A stretch of 64,000 nucleotides of DNA from positions 2,520,613-2,584,612 of the forward strand of contig RPFO01000041.1 in the NCBI GenBank assembly GCA_009746045.1, in the 5' to 3' direction. The DNA is from Mesostigma viride (lineage: Eukaryota; Streptophyta; Mesostigmatophyceae; Mesostigmatales; Mesostigmataceae). How positions within the stretch are numbered: position 1 is the stretch's first letter; each line of letters opens with the position of its first letter. A program made the translations under genes and the position numbers. Of this stretch, positions 22,490 to 35,392 are shown one piece after another. The notes beneath the pieces are model-generated. The model was not told the origin of the DNA. It was given only the letters and a program-made list of their open reading frames with translations, and ran no database searches.

Positions 22490-25400
22490 GTGGAATCCTT
22501 CCCTTTCGCGGTGCCTGAAGACCTGTTTGTCCTCAGTCCCCAGACACCGGTTCTGGGTGCTTCCGCCCCGGACACTGTCGCCGTCACTTTCGACTACGTG
22601 TCCCAGAGCGTCCTCGACGACACGTACGGAACCAACGGCGTGATAATGAACAAAGTGTACGCAAGCGCGCGATTCAATGCTCCAGACTTTTATACCCAGC
22701 CCTCGACATACGTGAACGGAGGCGGGGCTCTCACAGCGAGCTTGGCGAACGACAGCAACGGAGAGCGAAAGATATTGAGGATTGTTTTGACCGCAGCCGT
22801 GCCCGACGGAGCGTATCAGGCCGAGTTTGAGGTTTACATAACGTCTTCAGCTGTACGAAACGCCCTCGCCCTCGGATGCGAATCAAAACATCAGCAATGG
22901 GACATGGATCTCCGCACCGAGGATACGCTGAATCTCCAACAGTACACGGTCACGTTGACGTCCGCTGACGTGGCTCAGTTCTCGCTCACTTTCGACAAAG
23001 ACATCGCAGCCCTGGGTCAGGAGTTTACCGCAACGTTGCAGTCGGCACTCTCGGCGCGCGTGGACGCCTCCTCACACCAGTGGCAGGCGTATGACGCGAG
23101 CAAGTGGGAGGTGGTAGCAAATCCCGCCCCCGAGCTGACCGCTGCTAAGACCCTCCAGTTCAGGGTAGACTTTCGCAAGATCAAGACCGCCCCGCTAGAC
23201 AGCGGGATCAAGGGGGTCCTTCTATCCCTGGCCCCTGGTGCCCTGTTTGCCACCGTCAACAACTCCCAAGGGCAGCCGATGACCACTCACCCCATCACCA
23301 AGATGGTGGGGACTCCGTTAACATTTACCGCCCCCACCAACCGACCCCTTCTTAGCGATGCGCTCGTCGCTTTCAACAACGCGGATTGGCAGAACAACGG
23401 GTACCTCTACGTGGTGTTTAACTACACCCGCGCCATGCAGGCGGGCTCCGGACACGCGTACGCGGACGTGGTGGTAGACACTCTTTCAGGGTCCGTTACG
23501 GGATCCGAACTGGTCGGGTCCATAACTACGACCGACCCGACGCCGACAACGTACGCTAATTCGCCCACTCAGCGAGTCATGCGGTACAACCTCACCGCCG
23601 CCATCGCCGCGTTGGGCAGCGCAAACGCGGCCCGGCTCACCCTCAGAGTGACTCCGCGTCATGACTTGACACCCGCCGATACCTACGGCATCACCATGCA
23701 GGCATGGACAGGGACACCGATATCGTGGAGCACCGATCTGCCCACGGAGTCCACGGCGTACGTGGTCGAAGGAGTCACGGTAACTCGCGATCTTTACAGG
23801 TCCGGTGGGCAGAGTTCGGTAACGACCCCCAACGTCAGTTCCTTCGATCTGCGGATCCAGTTTTCCACGCGATTCGCGGTTTTGGCTGCCGACTTGGCAG
23901 ACGTTAGCAGTCTGCTCGGATTCCGAAACGTGAGCGGGTCGAGCACGGCGAATAAAGGCATAGTCGTCGAGTACTCCCAGACCCCCCTTCTCCCTCTCCT
24001 GGTGCAGTACAAGGCAAAGGATCCGAACAACATGTACCTTGACATAGTCGTGACACCGTGGGTGCGGAACACTCGCGATGGTGGCAAAGTCGAAAATTTC
24101 CCCCCTCCAAGCGTGGACGCACAATTCAAGGTGACCATCGCGGCGAACAGGTTCCGGCCCAGCCAGGCGACGAGTAGGTATTTTGCGGGAACATCTTTTG
24201 AGGTCTCCCCCTACACCGCAGAAAATGACGCCGTCTTAATGCCCTTCTGCTTCCTGGTACCTGACAATAACAACGTGGTCGCCAGTACCGGCTCGATTGA
24301 GACGCCGACAAACGTTGTTCAAGTCGATATACCTTATGTGAGGGGTATCAGCGATACTCCCACGTGGATAGCGCAGAACGTTATCCCCGTTCTATCCTTT
24401 TGGACCCAAACAGACAATGCCGGGAAACCAGTGAACGAACAAATTATCGGAACCAACCACGGGGTCGTAGCCGTTACGAAAGCCACCACCACAAAAATAA
24501 GAATCAGATTTACCGTCACGACGACGTTGCTACCGAACCAAGGCAGCATCAAATTCGCCGTTCCGGACTTCGCATTCAGCGACACGTTCAACGTTGGAAA
24601 TGGGCTGTTCGAGGTCGGTAAGGTCTCCACCCCGTACAGTTATGTTACGAGCTACAACCGAATCCCGACACAATCCGTCCTAGTCACACTGGACCCGGGA
24701 TACCCGAACGTTTCCAACCCTTACGAGTTAAGATTCACGGTCACGTTCGCTATCGCTCCTGAGGGGTTTACCGCGAACCCCCAGTCATCCACCGAGACCA
24801 TCATAGACTCGGGGTCCGCGGGGTGGAGCGCGCTGGTGAAGGAACACGTGCCGAAGACGCCTCCTTCCGGGGAGTACGAATCGTACACGCGTACCGCCAA
24901 CGTTCGGTTCGTCTCTAGCGCCGGTGACAAGAGTTTCACGTACTCGGCCAAGCTGTCCGCGTCGAACTGGAGCGGGCAGACAGGGTCGCAGATACAGGTC
25001 GCGTTCCAGTGGTCGTCGTTCCAGGTGTCCAGCGAGCGCGCGGAGTTCCCGAGCGCTGTCTCCGACGTGATCGCGACTACTTCCGGGTTCGCAGTGCGAG
25101 CGATCGCTATTGACGAGGTGGAAGGGGAGGACAATCAGATCGAGGTCACCTTTTCTCTCCGCGGATCTCTCACCCATTACAACAACGCCCCACGTACGGA
25201 TGGGCCTCATGACGTCAATTTTGTCACGAAAGCGACTATACTCAATGACTTCGAAACGTCGCGCCCCCCTCTCACCGGCTGGTCACTGTCCTACATCGCA
25301 AACTCGACCTATCTGTACGCAAGCGAGATGGTGGCTCGGTACCGCGTCGTTCCATTTTTTGCCCTCCCGAGCGGCGGCCTCGAAAACCCGACCAAACTGG

Positions 25401-26230
25401 CTATCAAGTTTGAAACAAAAACCAATTATTTCAGCCACCAGTTCGGAGACGTGGGTCTCTCACTGTCCTCGTTCATCGACGCGGCGATCGACACACAGCA
25501 GATCACTCTCCCAAACCTCCTCAACTTTATCACACCCACACTCAGTCACTATTCCGGCAGTCAGATCAAAGTGACTCTGAAGTTCTCTTCTGCTCCCAAA
25601 TCGGACGATGACACGCTACTGAAAACCGACCCTCAACTGTTCTTCTACACAAATTATTTAATACACTCGTACAACACTGATCAGATATCCGTGCCAAATC
25701 ACATCGGGCTACCAGTGTTTTTGGGATACGGTACACTTAACGGGCAGGAGGATAACACGACGTTCGAGTATTCCGTTCAAGCACCGATAGGTTTAATCTC
25801 TCCAAATTATGACATCGAGGCAGGAATCAACATAACCCCTTCTCAAAGTTCTTTTGTTGGGCGGGTGATACGGACACAAAACGATGCCCCGTTCGTGTGG
25901 CCGCCAACTAAAAACAGATTTACCCGCCAACTCATCGTGGACGGTGTCAGCTTTCTCTACACGCCCACGCTGACACCCCGCATTTACATCCAACAATCCA
26001 CATCCAATGCGAAGGAGTTTATAGTCACGTTCGACTTCTCCTTTTGTCATCGATTGCCCACTGTCGACGTCGTCGAGAGCGACTTCACGTTATTTGGCTA
26101 CATGATGACGGATGCGACCACGGAACCTGACACCTGGTCCTTTGTCCCGGCCACTCACGAGTTGGTTTCTTTCACGAGAGGCACACCCGGATCCATGGTC
26201 TGGACGGCGGTCGCGCGCATCACCGAATAC
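22490..26230 (+). pseudogene. Large viral-type beta-repeat protein, N-terminal part
   Basis: An open frame of about 1247 codons up to the copia insertion at 26231. It has no ATG near its start (GTG at 22490, next to the LTR edge), so the true N-terminus is missing or further upstream. The protein is Ser/Thr/Pro-rich with few Cys or Lys and looks modular, about 130-150 residues per unit. Each unit contains a strand such as QFSLTFDKDI, FDLRIQFSTRF, QIEVTFSLRG or QIKVTLKFSS, as in Ig-like beta-sandwich arrays of fibre or surface proteins from giant viruses. No signal peptide or membrane segment is visible. The copia target duplication (AATAC) cuts it at codon TAC. Coding resumes at 42172, one base out of frame. 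Function in attachment or capsid decoration is inferred from its modular character and neighbours. Confidence 0.6.
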
Positions 26231-28889
26231 TGTTTTCTTTTATGATCCTTCCTTGCAGATCACAGGTCAAGATCAAGGCTGCGGAAGTGAGAGACTGAGA
26301 GACAAAATGTTCACGCAGAAAATTGGCAGCTTGAGATGCCCTTGCTGCCTTTGTTCATTTCATTATATAGGCAATTAGGTGGCAAAGGTAGAATTACTGC
26401 CACATGTCAAGCAAGGGTTGCAACACTTCTAGATTCCTAGAATATTTGTTCATGTCCCACGTAGCTCCCACAAAAACCAGCATCTTCATTAAAACAATAA
26501 GTGGAAGCATACATGTGACACGTTTGACATGCCCGGAGGCACGCCGTTCAAGGCCCTTCATGAAGTACGTTGCCCTAGAGGCAACCAAGACAAGGGTGGG
26601 TGGGTGGGGAGCAAAGAAAGAGGCCGACAAAACCAGCCAGAGCGGCTTTTAGTCGCAAAACCTCCCTTATCCCTAGCTAACTGACGTCATTAAACCCTTA
26701 TGTTCAGTGATGCTAGTAAGACGCTAACCGTACAGACCGGGGGTAGAATATCCCGAATCTGCACGGCTAGTATTAAATAATGCGTAGGTTGTTCTTTTCA
26801 GGGGCACTGCACCTCACGCCCCGTTCCGCCCGGGTATAATCAACCCAAGCGCGGAACGCACATTTTATTTAATTCATTTTTCAACCATGCACTATACTGC
26901 ATCTACTAATCACAAAAGCTCTAGCCAAACAGCTACGAGAAAACACTACGACCTATAAGCCGCTCATCCAGCGGCCTCTTGTTCCCGCATTCACGTATAG
27001 AAGAAACTCCGTTCAAAGAACCCCGATTCATGTCCCACGTAGCTCCCACAAAAACCAGCATCTTCATTAAAACAATAAGTGGAAGCATACATGTGACACG
27101 TTTGACATGCCCGGAGGCACGCCGTTCAAGGCCCTTCATGAAGTACGTTGCCCAATCACCCCTGCCCTGGCTTTCCCTTGAAGCCGCACTCCACCTTGCT
27201 CGTTGTCACAAGTGACCGCCCTGCCGCAAAACGGGAGCCCCCCCACATCGGGAGGCGTGTGCCCGGCGGCTGTGGATGCATGGCCAGGCCCAAAAAGGCC
27301 CAGCGCATTTGCACTGCGATTGCGCACGGCCAGCCTATCATGACCCCTCTCGGGGCCCCGAGTCGGTACCGCTATGGCCGAATCCCCATAGACCCGGGGT
27401 GCTTCGAGAAAAAACGTGGACCTAGCCCAGGCCCCGCCAGCCCGGATGCCCGAGGCCACAGCCCCAGGCACCTGGCTGAACGAGAGTCCGTTCAGCCAAG
27501 ACCGCATTCCCCCCCGAGGTTTCTATGCGTGGGGAAAAAATTTCTAGCTTAGGCGCTTTTCCCATCGCCGTCCCCAGCCCCAACCCCCCCCCCTCGGCGG
27601 AAGGCAATTGCAAAGTTTGCTGGCCAGCAGCAATTTCCGAAGAAAAAGCCTCAGGCCGCGGACCGAGACACGGGTCGCCAGTGCCAGCCATCCGGCTCCA
27701 ACCCGGGGTGCAAGCATCCCCAGGTACGGAGCACCAGCTCGCGCACTGGGCCGACCAAGCGACAGTTGAGCACCTGTCACGGCACCCGGCCCACCAAAGA
27801 CCCCAAGCTGGGGAAAAGGTGCGGACCGGAGGTAATCATTTTCTTTTCTTTTAGTTAACCGGCCGAGGAACTACGCCTGGCCGGTTAACAACTGGAAGTC
27901 TCACCACTGGCCAAGTGGCCGGTGCAACCAGTGCTTTTGGGATTTTGCTCCGCAGCACCCATAGCTGCGGCTGCCGCCGCAACGACAAGTCGAGCAAAGA
28001 AAGAGGCCGACAAAACCAGCCAGAGCGGCTTTTAGTCGCAAAACCTCCCTTATCCCTAGCTAACTGACGTCATTAAACCCTTATGTTCAGTGATGCTAGT
28101 GAGACGCTAACCGTACAGACCGGGGGTAGAATATCCCGAATCTGCACGGCTAGTATTAAATAATGCGTAGGTTGTTCTTTTCAGGGGCACTGCACCTCAC
28201 GCCCCGTTCCGCCCGGGTATAATCAACCCAAGCGCGGAACGCACATTTTATTTAATTCATTTTTCAACCATGCACTATACTGCATCTACTAATCACAAAA
28301 GCTCTAGCCAAACAGCTACGAGAAAACACTACGACCTATAAGCCGCTCATCCAGCGGCCTCTTGTTCCCGCATTCACGTATAGAAGAAACTCCGTTCAAA
28401 GAACCCCGATTGTGTGATTGCCAGATGGCATTTGCTGAAATACAACATAAGGAATGATTGCCATCTGTCAACATGCAAATAACCATAATATGGAACTGCC
28501 ATCTGTCAATAAACTAAGCAATGTGTTCTAGGCATTCGCCACATGTCCATGGAATAAAGTATCTAGAATCCTTGCCAGGAATCAAGAAACACTGACGTAA
28601 GATCTGACATGACAGTACTCACTGTACCATGAATCTACCTCATGAACTAGCAACATGTTCAGGCCAGTTGGCATGCCAGTTGTCAGCACAATTGTCACGT
28701 GATATGCTGACACACTAGTCTACTTGGCAAGACCATAGTGCATATAACTTTGGAAGGCCGTATCTCAGCCATTCGTAGTCCAAATCGAGTAGGAAAAAGT
28801 GCTACAAGTCCAGCTATTCAATCTCTATCAAGCTGACTATATACAAGCACAATGTGGGCAGGGCAGGTGGATACAATAATATCCAGACA
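26231..28889 (-). repeat. Copia 3' LTR, split by an insertion
   Basis: Starts TGTTTTCTTTTATG and ends CCAGACA. LTR sequence runs 26231-26450 and 28412-28889, matching 41477-42171; a ~1.96 kb insert lies between. A polypurine tract adjoins it at 28890. Confidence 0.93.
26451..28411. mobile_element. Tandem-dimer insertion inside the copia LTR
   Basis: Two head-to-tail units share both ends but differ in the middle. Unit 1 is 26451-27028 (578 bp) and unit 2 is 27029-28411 (1383 bp). Both begin CATGTCCCACGTAGCTCCC for about 123 bp and both end with the same ~420 bp stretch finishing AACCCCGATT. Between these, unit 1 has ~35 bp (GGGTGGGTGGG) and unit 2 ~840 bp of GC-rich sequence. At most a 2 bp (TT) duplication flanks the insert. 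No protein domain, terminal inverted repeat or Helitron-type CTRR end was found. Class unknown. Confidence 0.75.
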
Positions 28890-28897
28890 CCCCCCTT
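28890..28897 (-). promoter_or_regulatory. Copia polypurine tract
   Basis: In element sense this reads AAGGGGGG, immediately before the 3' LTR (TGTCTGG...), as expected for the plus-strand primer. Confidence 0.75.
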
Positions 28898-28923
28898 AGT
28901 CCAATGACGTGCCCACTAGCAGC

Positions 28924-30063
28924 TCAAGTCACACAGGAATGCAGGAGCCGTCCTCGAAGCAGCTCGAAGCGTGGTCGCGGAAGTGCCTTGGTCAGGATAT
29001 CCGCCACCATCTCCTCACCGGGGCAATGTTGGACATTGATGTCACCATCCTCCACCTTCTCACGAATGAAGTGGAAACGCACATCAATGTGTTTTGTGCG
29101 CTTGGGGTGAACCGGGTCCTTGGAGAGTGCCACAGCACCGGTGTTGTCGCAGTAGACCGGAGTAGGTGCAGCCGTAGTGGAGCCCGTCAGCTCCATCAAG
29201 ATCCTCCGCAGGGGGAGCACCGACTGCAGCAAGGTGCCCGCAGCGATGTACTCGGCCTCGCATGAAGAAAGAGCGGTCACCGTTTGGCGGCGGCTTGCCC
29301 AATCAATAGGGGCACCAGCGTACATGACCAGGTTGCCGCTGACAGACCGCCTGGTCTTGACGTCATTTGCCCAGTCCGCATCTGACCAGCCTTCAAGGCT
29401 CCCGCCAGTGAAGCGGAGACCGAGGCCGTGGGTTGCCAGCAGGTAGCGGATGACCCGCTTGGCAGCCTGCATATCACCTAGCGTGGGTGATTGCATCTGT
29501 TGCGCTAGGCGGTTGACAGCGAATGCCATGTCTGGTCGCGTCCATTGGGTGACGTAGATGAGCGCCCCCACTATTTGCTGGAACACCTCCCGTTGCGATT
29601 GGTCACACTGTCCCCCCTCGCTCAACACGGCACCCGGGACAACCGGGGTGGGAACACCACGACTCTCACCTAGCCCAAAGCGGGTAGCAATTTCTATGAT
29701 GTAGGGAGACTGGTGCAGGGCAAGGGAACGGGTGACGCTGTCAATAGAAAGACACACACCTAGAAACAAGGAAGGGTGGTCCGAATCGGACAGCTGAAAA
29801 CGTGTACCAAGGCGAGAAACCCAGGCGGCTACCCAAGGGGCAGAGGGGCTGGCAACGATCATGTCATCAACATGTACAAACACAAAGCCCCTGGCACTGG
29901 GATAAAGGTAAAGACATGTGTCTGTAGCGCTAGGCACTGCACCATCCGACACGAGATGAGAACGGAAGGTGCGATGCCAATTGCGCGGAGCCTGACGTGT
30001 GCCATACAGGCTGCGATGAAGCTTCCATACAAGAAGCTCATAGCAATACCCCACCACACTCAT
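28924..30063 (-). pseudogene. Copia pol, C-terminal half (RT palm to RNase H)
   Basis: Begins a few residues inside the TA-target insertion; copia sequence starts at ELLVWKLHRSLYG (30042). The RT catalytic motif is VFVHVDDMIV. RNase H follows with GWSDADWAND, SSCEAEYIA, CDNTGAVAL and ADILTKAL, and the frame ends 35 bases before the polypurine tract. It is the continuation of the 35393-38215 frame: subtracting the 5351 bp insert and one TA keeps both parts in the same frame. Well preserved, so the disruption is recent, but it cannot be made as one protein here. Confidence 0.93.
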
Positions 30064-31996
30064 CGAAAATGGCTGTGTTTGAGTGTATATTTTTCGCGAC
30101 CGGTTCAGTCCTTTTCGGTCCCCAAGTACCGTCGAACCACAGCGCGGTACCTAAAATTGCGTAACGGAAACTGAAAGAACCGAAACTGTAGGATGCTGTC
30201 ATGGACCGTATGAAGGAATTTTGTCGCCCGTACGAGGGATTTGACGCACCGTACGAGGAGTTGTCATGGACCGTATCCGTAACCGTACGATGGAACCGTG
30301 AGTTATAGTGACCACCTGCCTCCGTGGCAGGGCAGGCAGGGAAGGTAGAGGCTATGGCACTCAATATTAATCGAAGGGGAAATTTCGCCAAACGTGCAAC
30401 GTGCGTGCTCACATACGACTTTCGGTGGGTACCTAAAAGGAGTAAAATACTTGCCTCATGGCTTGTTCAAAGCCGACAGGGCGTACTGTGGGTTTACTGT
30501 ATCCCTAAGGTGCAAATACTTAGGAGGCGCTGGGAGGCGTGCAAAATTTGATGGCCATTGCCTCGGACATGGTCAGATATGGACACTAGTTAACAGGAAG
30601 GTGAGAGTTAACTGGAAGGTGAACAAACTTATGGGAATATCGAAATTTGAAGCGGCAGGCACTCTAAAATTTCAACAAGAATCGCAGCCTTGGTTGGTCA
30701 TGACGATGATGCGCAGTTTAAGAAGCGTCAGAAAATGGGGCAGGCTTTAATTTGCACCTTTAGTGGTACGGATTGAGGCCAGCTGTAGGGCTCTCAGGTC
30801 GTTGTTAGTATTAGTGTAGGCTTGCAGACTGTATGGCTTCTGGTGCCCCGTGCGAAGGTGTCTATTCTTTATCGTGTACTCACGAATCCGAGGCTTCGAA
30901 TATTTTACAGCTGCAAAGCGTCACGACGGCCGCGGTTCCAGTGGTGCGTCAAGGTTTGGTTGTTATATACATGAAGAGGGCCGCTCGTGTAACCATTCGC
31001 CACGATAGTTTGTGGATTACCTTGGCTGCTCAGGCAGTCTTCAGGATAGCTCTTATGAGCCAAGTTGATGCCGATTTATCAATGCAGCGTGACTGCAGCA
31101 CATACCGGACCTGTGCAGTGAGAATTGCGGACATCATTGCTGCAGCTTTCTTTGTTTACTTGATGGTAACAAAGCTGTGCAAACCTTCTGGAAGTCAGAT
31201 ATTGGCATGGTTGTGCAGCATTGTGGAAGCTCGATTTGTTCCCCAGTTTCTTGGCCCTTTTTTTCTATCAATAAGTAGGTATAGCAATATGGTATGGCTA
31301 ACCGGCATGCAGGGGTCAGGCAGAGTCGGTATGCTTTCACTGCAAAGGGCAGCAACTTGCACGATGCACAGCTGGCTCATACATTATTTGCCTATATATT
31401 GCATGCATGAGTATTTCTTTGCATGGTAAGTGTCTTCAACGTGCATGTGTGCGATGTTTTATCGTGAGTCCAGCGATACTAGACTCCATGCGGCATGCGT
31501 GTATGATTGCTTCGTTGAACGACAGTAAAATCATGTTTCTTGTATGCAGGGCAGTGAGCCAGTGAGCCAACTGTGTATTCTATGCTTATTAGTGTCACAA
31601 ACATGTCAGTGAGTGAGAAATGGTTGAAACAGCCCTGAAAACCATCAAATCTAGTGGTCACTTACGATCGTGTACTCTACCGTATTATACCGTATTATAC
31701 TTTATACGGACCCTGTGCGTATAAGCGTGTATTACGTATAACGGAACTCTGACCCTGATGGATCGATGGGTGGGGACACACAATCCTACCGGTCTAATCT
31801 ATCTACGACATCAAGCCAACTCTAGTCTAAGCTCTCTACCCTAGCTCTCTTCATGTATTATTTAGTTAGCTAGCTAGGTGGTATGCAATGATTGTGGAAA
31901 TGTTAGGCCATTCGTGGTTGACATGCGTGGACATTCATTTATATTTATTCATTTATTTTTTATTCATGGCATTGGCTATTCCGATTTAATGACGTT

Positions 31997-32411
31997 ATGG
32001 GTGGTAGCAGTATTAGTTAGCATCTTTGACACAGGAGTGTAACTCGCGACTCACACTAACTACTACTTGGAATAATGTATATCAATTCAGATCAGTAATT
32101 GAGCTTAGCTTGCATGCAGGCCTTATATCAAGGAGACAACCAGATATATTATTATTATCAAGGAGACAACCAGCGCAGGCCAATAATCATATCAAGGAGA
32201 CAAATGGGTGGTAGCAGGATTAGTTAGCATCTTTGACACAGGAGTGCAACTCGCGACTCACGCTAACTACTACTTGGAATAATGTATATCAATTCAGATC
32301 AGTAATTGAGCTTAGATGGCATGCAGGCCTTATATCAAGGAGACAACCATATATATTATTCTTATCAAGGAGACAACCAGCGCAGGCCAGAAATCATATC
32401 AAGGAGACAAC
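31997..32411. repeat. 207 bp tandem duplication with clustered 18 bp motif
   Basis: Two copies, 31997-32203 and 32204-32411, begin ATGGGTGGTAGCAG and share ATTAGTTAGCATCTTTGACAC. Each contains two or three copies of ATCAAGGAGACAACCAG spaced 30-34 bp (near 32126, 32156, 32190, 32332, 32364, 32397). This motif is also the first 17 bp of the dispersed 130 bp family. Confidence 0.85.
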
Positions 32412-32461
32412 CAGCATCTAGTCTCTACACGTAAGGCAGCCATAATTGCAATGCACAAGGC

Positions 32462-32640
32462 TACACATTTCCATCACCATTCATATTCATCATCCTGAAC
32501 GACTCAAACACGCGGACAAGATAACGGCAGGCTCGAGCTACCATGGTCCGGATTCTCCCGATTTCTGGCCTGCGCTGGTTGTCTCCTTGACACTATGATG
32601 ATTATCAAGGAGACAACCAGCGCAGGCCAGAAATCGGGCG
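32462..32640. repeat. Dispersed ~130 bp repeat, copy d, with short inverted partner
   Basis: A minus-strand copy (32462-32591) ends in GCGCTGGTTGTCTCCTTGA. After ~13 bp a plus-strand start of the same family follows (ATCAAGGAGACAACCAGCGC at 32603), running only to AATCGGG. The two make a compact hairpin. Confidence 0.82.
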
Positions 32641-32689
32641 TATGCTCACATGATACGGCATTGGAATATCCCATGTCTCCATCACTTGC

Positions 32690-33900
32690 ACTTTGTGCGC
32701 ACCGAGCCACCCATGCAGTCGCCCACCCATGCAGCCACCTGGCCACCCACCCACACAACTACTCACACACTCACGTGCCCGTACACCTAAACACCCACCC
32801 GTCCACCCACCCAGTGACCCACCCACCCAGCCAGCTGCGCCCGTGCTAACCCACCTTTTATAACCACGCGTGCACCTAGGCACCCAACCACCTACCAACC
32901 CACTTGGACATCCACCCACCCACCAAGGCACCTGCGCAACCCACGTACCAATCAGGTAATGAGGAGGCATTCACCCATCCGATGCGCCAACCACCCAATC
33001 ACCCAGCCACCTAAACACCCAGCCAGCTGGCCCCATATGCACCCATGCGGCCGCCCACCCTTGACCCACCCACGCACCTACAAGTACCCACTCAACCACT
33101 CACTCCCCCCCACCCTTATACCCACTGACCCACCCACACATGCATTTTCTCAGCCAGCCAGCCACCTACCTCACCCCCAACGTGCACAGCCCTTCACCTG
33201 CGATAGGTGAGACGGTCCCAACCATAAACCCATCCACGCATCCATATCTGTGCGCGCACCTGTCCATCTACCCGTCCCTTCGCCTACCCACCCATACAGT
33301 CATCTACACATCCACCAGCCACCAACCACCAATGGCCTACCCACCAACCCACCCACCCACACGCATCCCTAACCAACCAACCACCAACCCACCACCCTCA
33401 ATACCGTGCCATTGTTTCACTCACGAATCCAACAACCCACCCACTTCGCAGTCCCCAAAGCCTATCAATCACCCAGCCACCTGGACATCTACCTATGACC
33501 GACCACCCTTGTACTCATCCACCCACCATGACCAGCCAGCCAGCCAGCCACCCTCTCCAGCTGCCTGTGCTCCCAGCTACTCGGCCAGCCATTTACCAAG
33601 GCATCCACCTTTCAGCCAGCCACCTGCCATTGAACCCACCTACGCCTAGGCATCCCTTGAAGCATCTATAGCCTAAGCCTCCCACACAAGACTTCCTGGG
33701 CAACCAACCAACCAACCAGTCACCCAGCAACACAACCACCTAACCACCTAAACACTCGACAACCCAATTACCGAACCACCTAACTACCCAACACCCAAAC
33801 CAGCCAGGCATGAGCCCGCCCTTTTGCCCTCGCATGCCCGCACCATCGCAACCCCCCATAAACGCCCCGCTCACCTAGCCAGCCACACGCCCAGCCAGCC
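32690..33900. repeat. CCAC/CCAACC-rich low-complexity tract
   Basis: About 1.2 kb dominated by CACCCACC, CAGCCACC and CCAACCAACC with strong strand asymmetry (C and A on plus, G and T on minus). Frames through it translate to His/Pro/Thr-rich repeats and are not credible genes. It is a degenerate minisatellite inside the TA-target element. Confidence 0.85.
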
Positions 33901-35352
33901 ACCTGCTCAACTCACGCATGAAGGCAATATCAGCCATGCATGGCCTCACCTTGCATCACTTGCATTGCCTGGCTAATTTGCATGAGGCAGCTTCCATCTC
34001 GTGGTAAGCAATTGCAAAGGCATTTCTTCATAGTAATGAATGAGAAACAACGTCGCAAACGCTCTCCTTGCCCTCTTTGAAGCAGTATATAAATCAGAAA
34101 GACAAGGGAAAATATCTGGACAAGGTGGCAATAACCACTGCATAATGCCCTTGAGAAAGTCTTATTAATCCAGCTCTCTACCCTTTGAGAAGCTGCCTTG
34201 CCCCTTAGCAACGATTCTGGGACCTCTAGCTCGCTCACCTCGCTTAATCTGCGCTTCTTCATGGCTGCCGGGAGATGCGAAGCGTGAGCCCAGCGGGTCG
34301 TGGCGAGGTCGTCTGCCCAACCCATCACATCTCGAAACCGCATTGACGGCTAATAAAAAATGATGAACCCCTTTGCCTTTTGTATCTAGCGTCAAAGGAA
34401 CAATAAACTCGCTTGGAAAACACTGTCGCAAAGAGCTTTCTACAGGCATTATAAGCAATTTTCGCAGCTTTTACCGCACTTACTGCACATCCGGAAGACC
34501 ATTAGCGACCTTTGCGCGGAATCTTGGGCACGCCATATGTCCTGCTGGCTTATTGCCGCAGGCTGGGCAGTACAGGAAGGTCGGGCATAGCCTAAAGAGC
34601 TAATTATCTGACGACAAAGACATGTATTGTACGAAGCAAGAAACAGACGGATTTCGCGCCCCATATTTATTCAGGCGAATGCCGGAGAAAAAAAAGCGAA
34701 ACTCAGAAAACGAAAACACTAACGTTTTCGGGGATATTGTAACGCATAATCTGAGCTATCGAGCCGGGATTTTAATCTCCTCTCGTAACCAGGACTTTTA
34801 GACACGTACCACCGAGAAATCTGGTTTTCGCGAAAAAAAATGGTGCGCTGCAAAAAAACAATTTGTCCCGTTCAATTCCCTCGTCGCAATCACAGCTCAT
34901 ATCATTCCAAAATTATTCCATGGATTAACCGTGATGTAAGCTTCGTTTTGACACCTCGAGCGGCTGCAGTGACGCAAGTTTCAAAACGCTAGCTGATACT
35001 CGACCGCCATGGGTGTTTTCGTCGTTTTCGTCTCTGGGGTCGCGGGAAAAATCGAGATGACGACCTCCGAGTCTCGGTCACTGTAATGCCCAGCTCGTAA
35101 CCGGCAGTGACCGTCGCGTGTCCGCCTCTGTAACCCCCGGTCTGTCAGTCAGTAACCCCCGGTCGCGTTTCCGTTTCTATACGTCGGTTGACCGTTTTTT
35201 ACCGTTTTGCCCCCCGTTTTCTTCCGAGGCATTTAAGTCCAGATCTGAAGTAGGGTGGATCTCGCACTGCCAGGTGCGTCGATTGAAAAAACGGCCGAAA
35301 TCGGACGAACAAAGTTAACATAGGTTGATGGAACCGGTATTTTCCGGGGGGG
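33901..35352. other. Right part of the TA-target element, no gene recognised
   Basis: Contains only short frames without domains and an A-rich stretch near 34688. The last 350 bp before the terminal repeat is rich in CGGTC/CCCCGGTC runs. I see no transposase remnant. Confidence 0.5.
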
Positions 35353-35392
35353 CTCAAACACAGCCATTTTCGATGAGTGTGGTGGGGTATTG

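Noticed and set aside
28924-30063. Separate short copia-like gene starting at 30063
   Set aside because: Its first residues are the terminal repeat of the TA element; it is simply the second half of the interrupted pol frame.
32120-32420. CRISPR-like regular repeats
   Set aside because: Only a few repeats, no leader or cas genes, a eukaryotic transposon context, and the motif is part of a dispersed repeat family.
33930-34458. Overlapping minus-strand frames of 97 and 137 codons in the TA element
   Set aside because: No domain, atypical composition, and the two overlap each other in different frames.
34750-34830. tRNA-like stretch on the minus strand (TAGCTCAG, GGTTACGAG)
   Set aside because: The blocks are in the wrong order for a cloverleaf and the T-arm is degenerate; at most a tRNA-derived relic.
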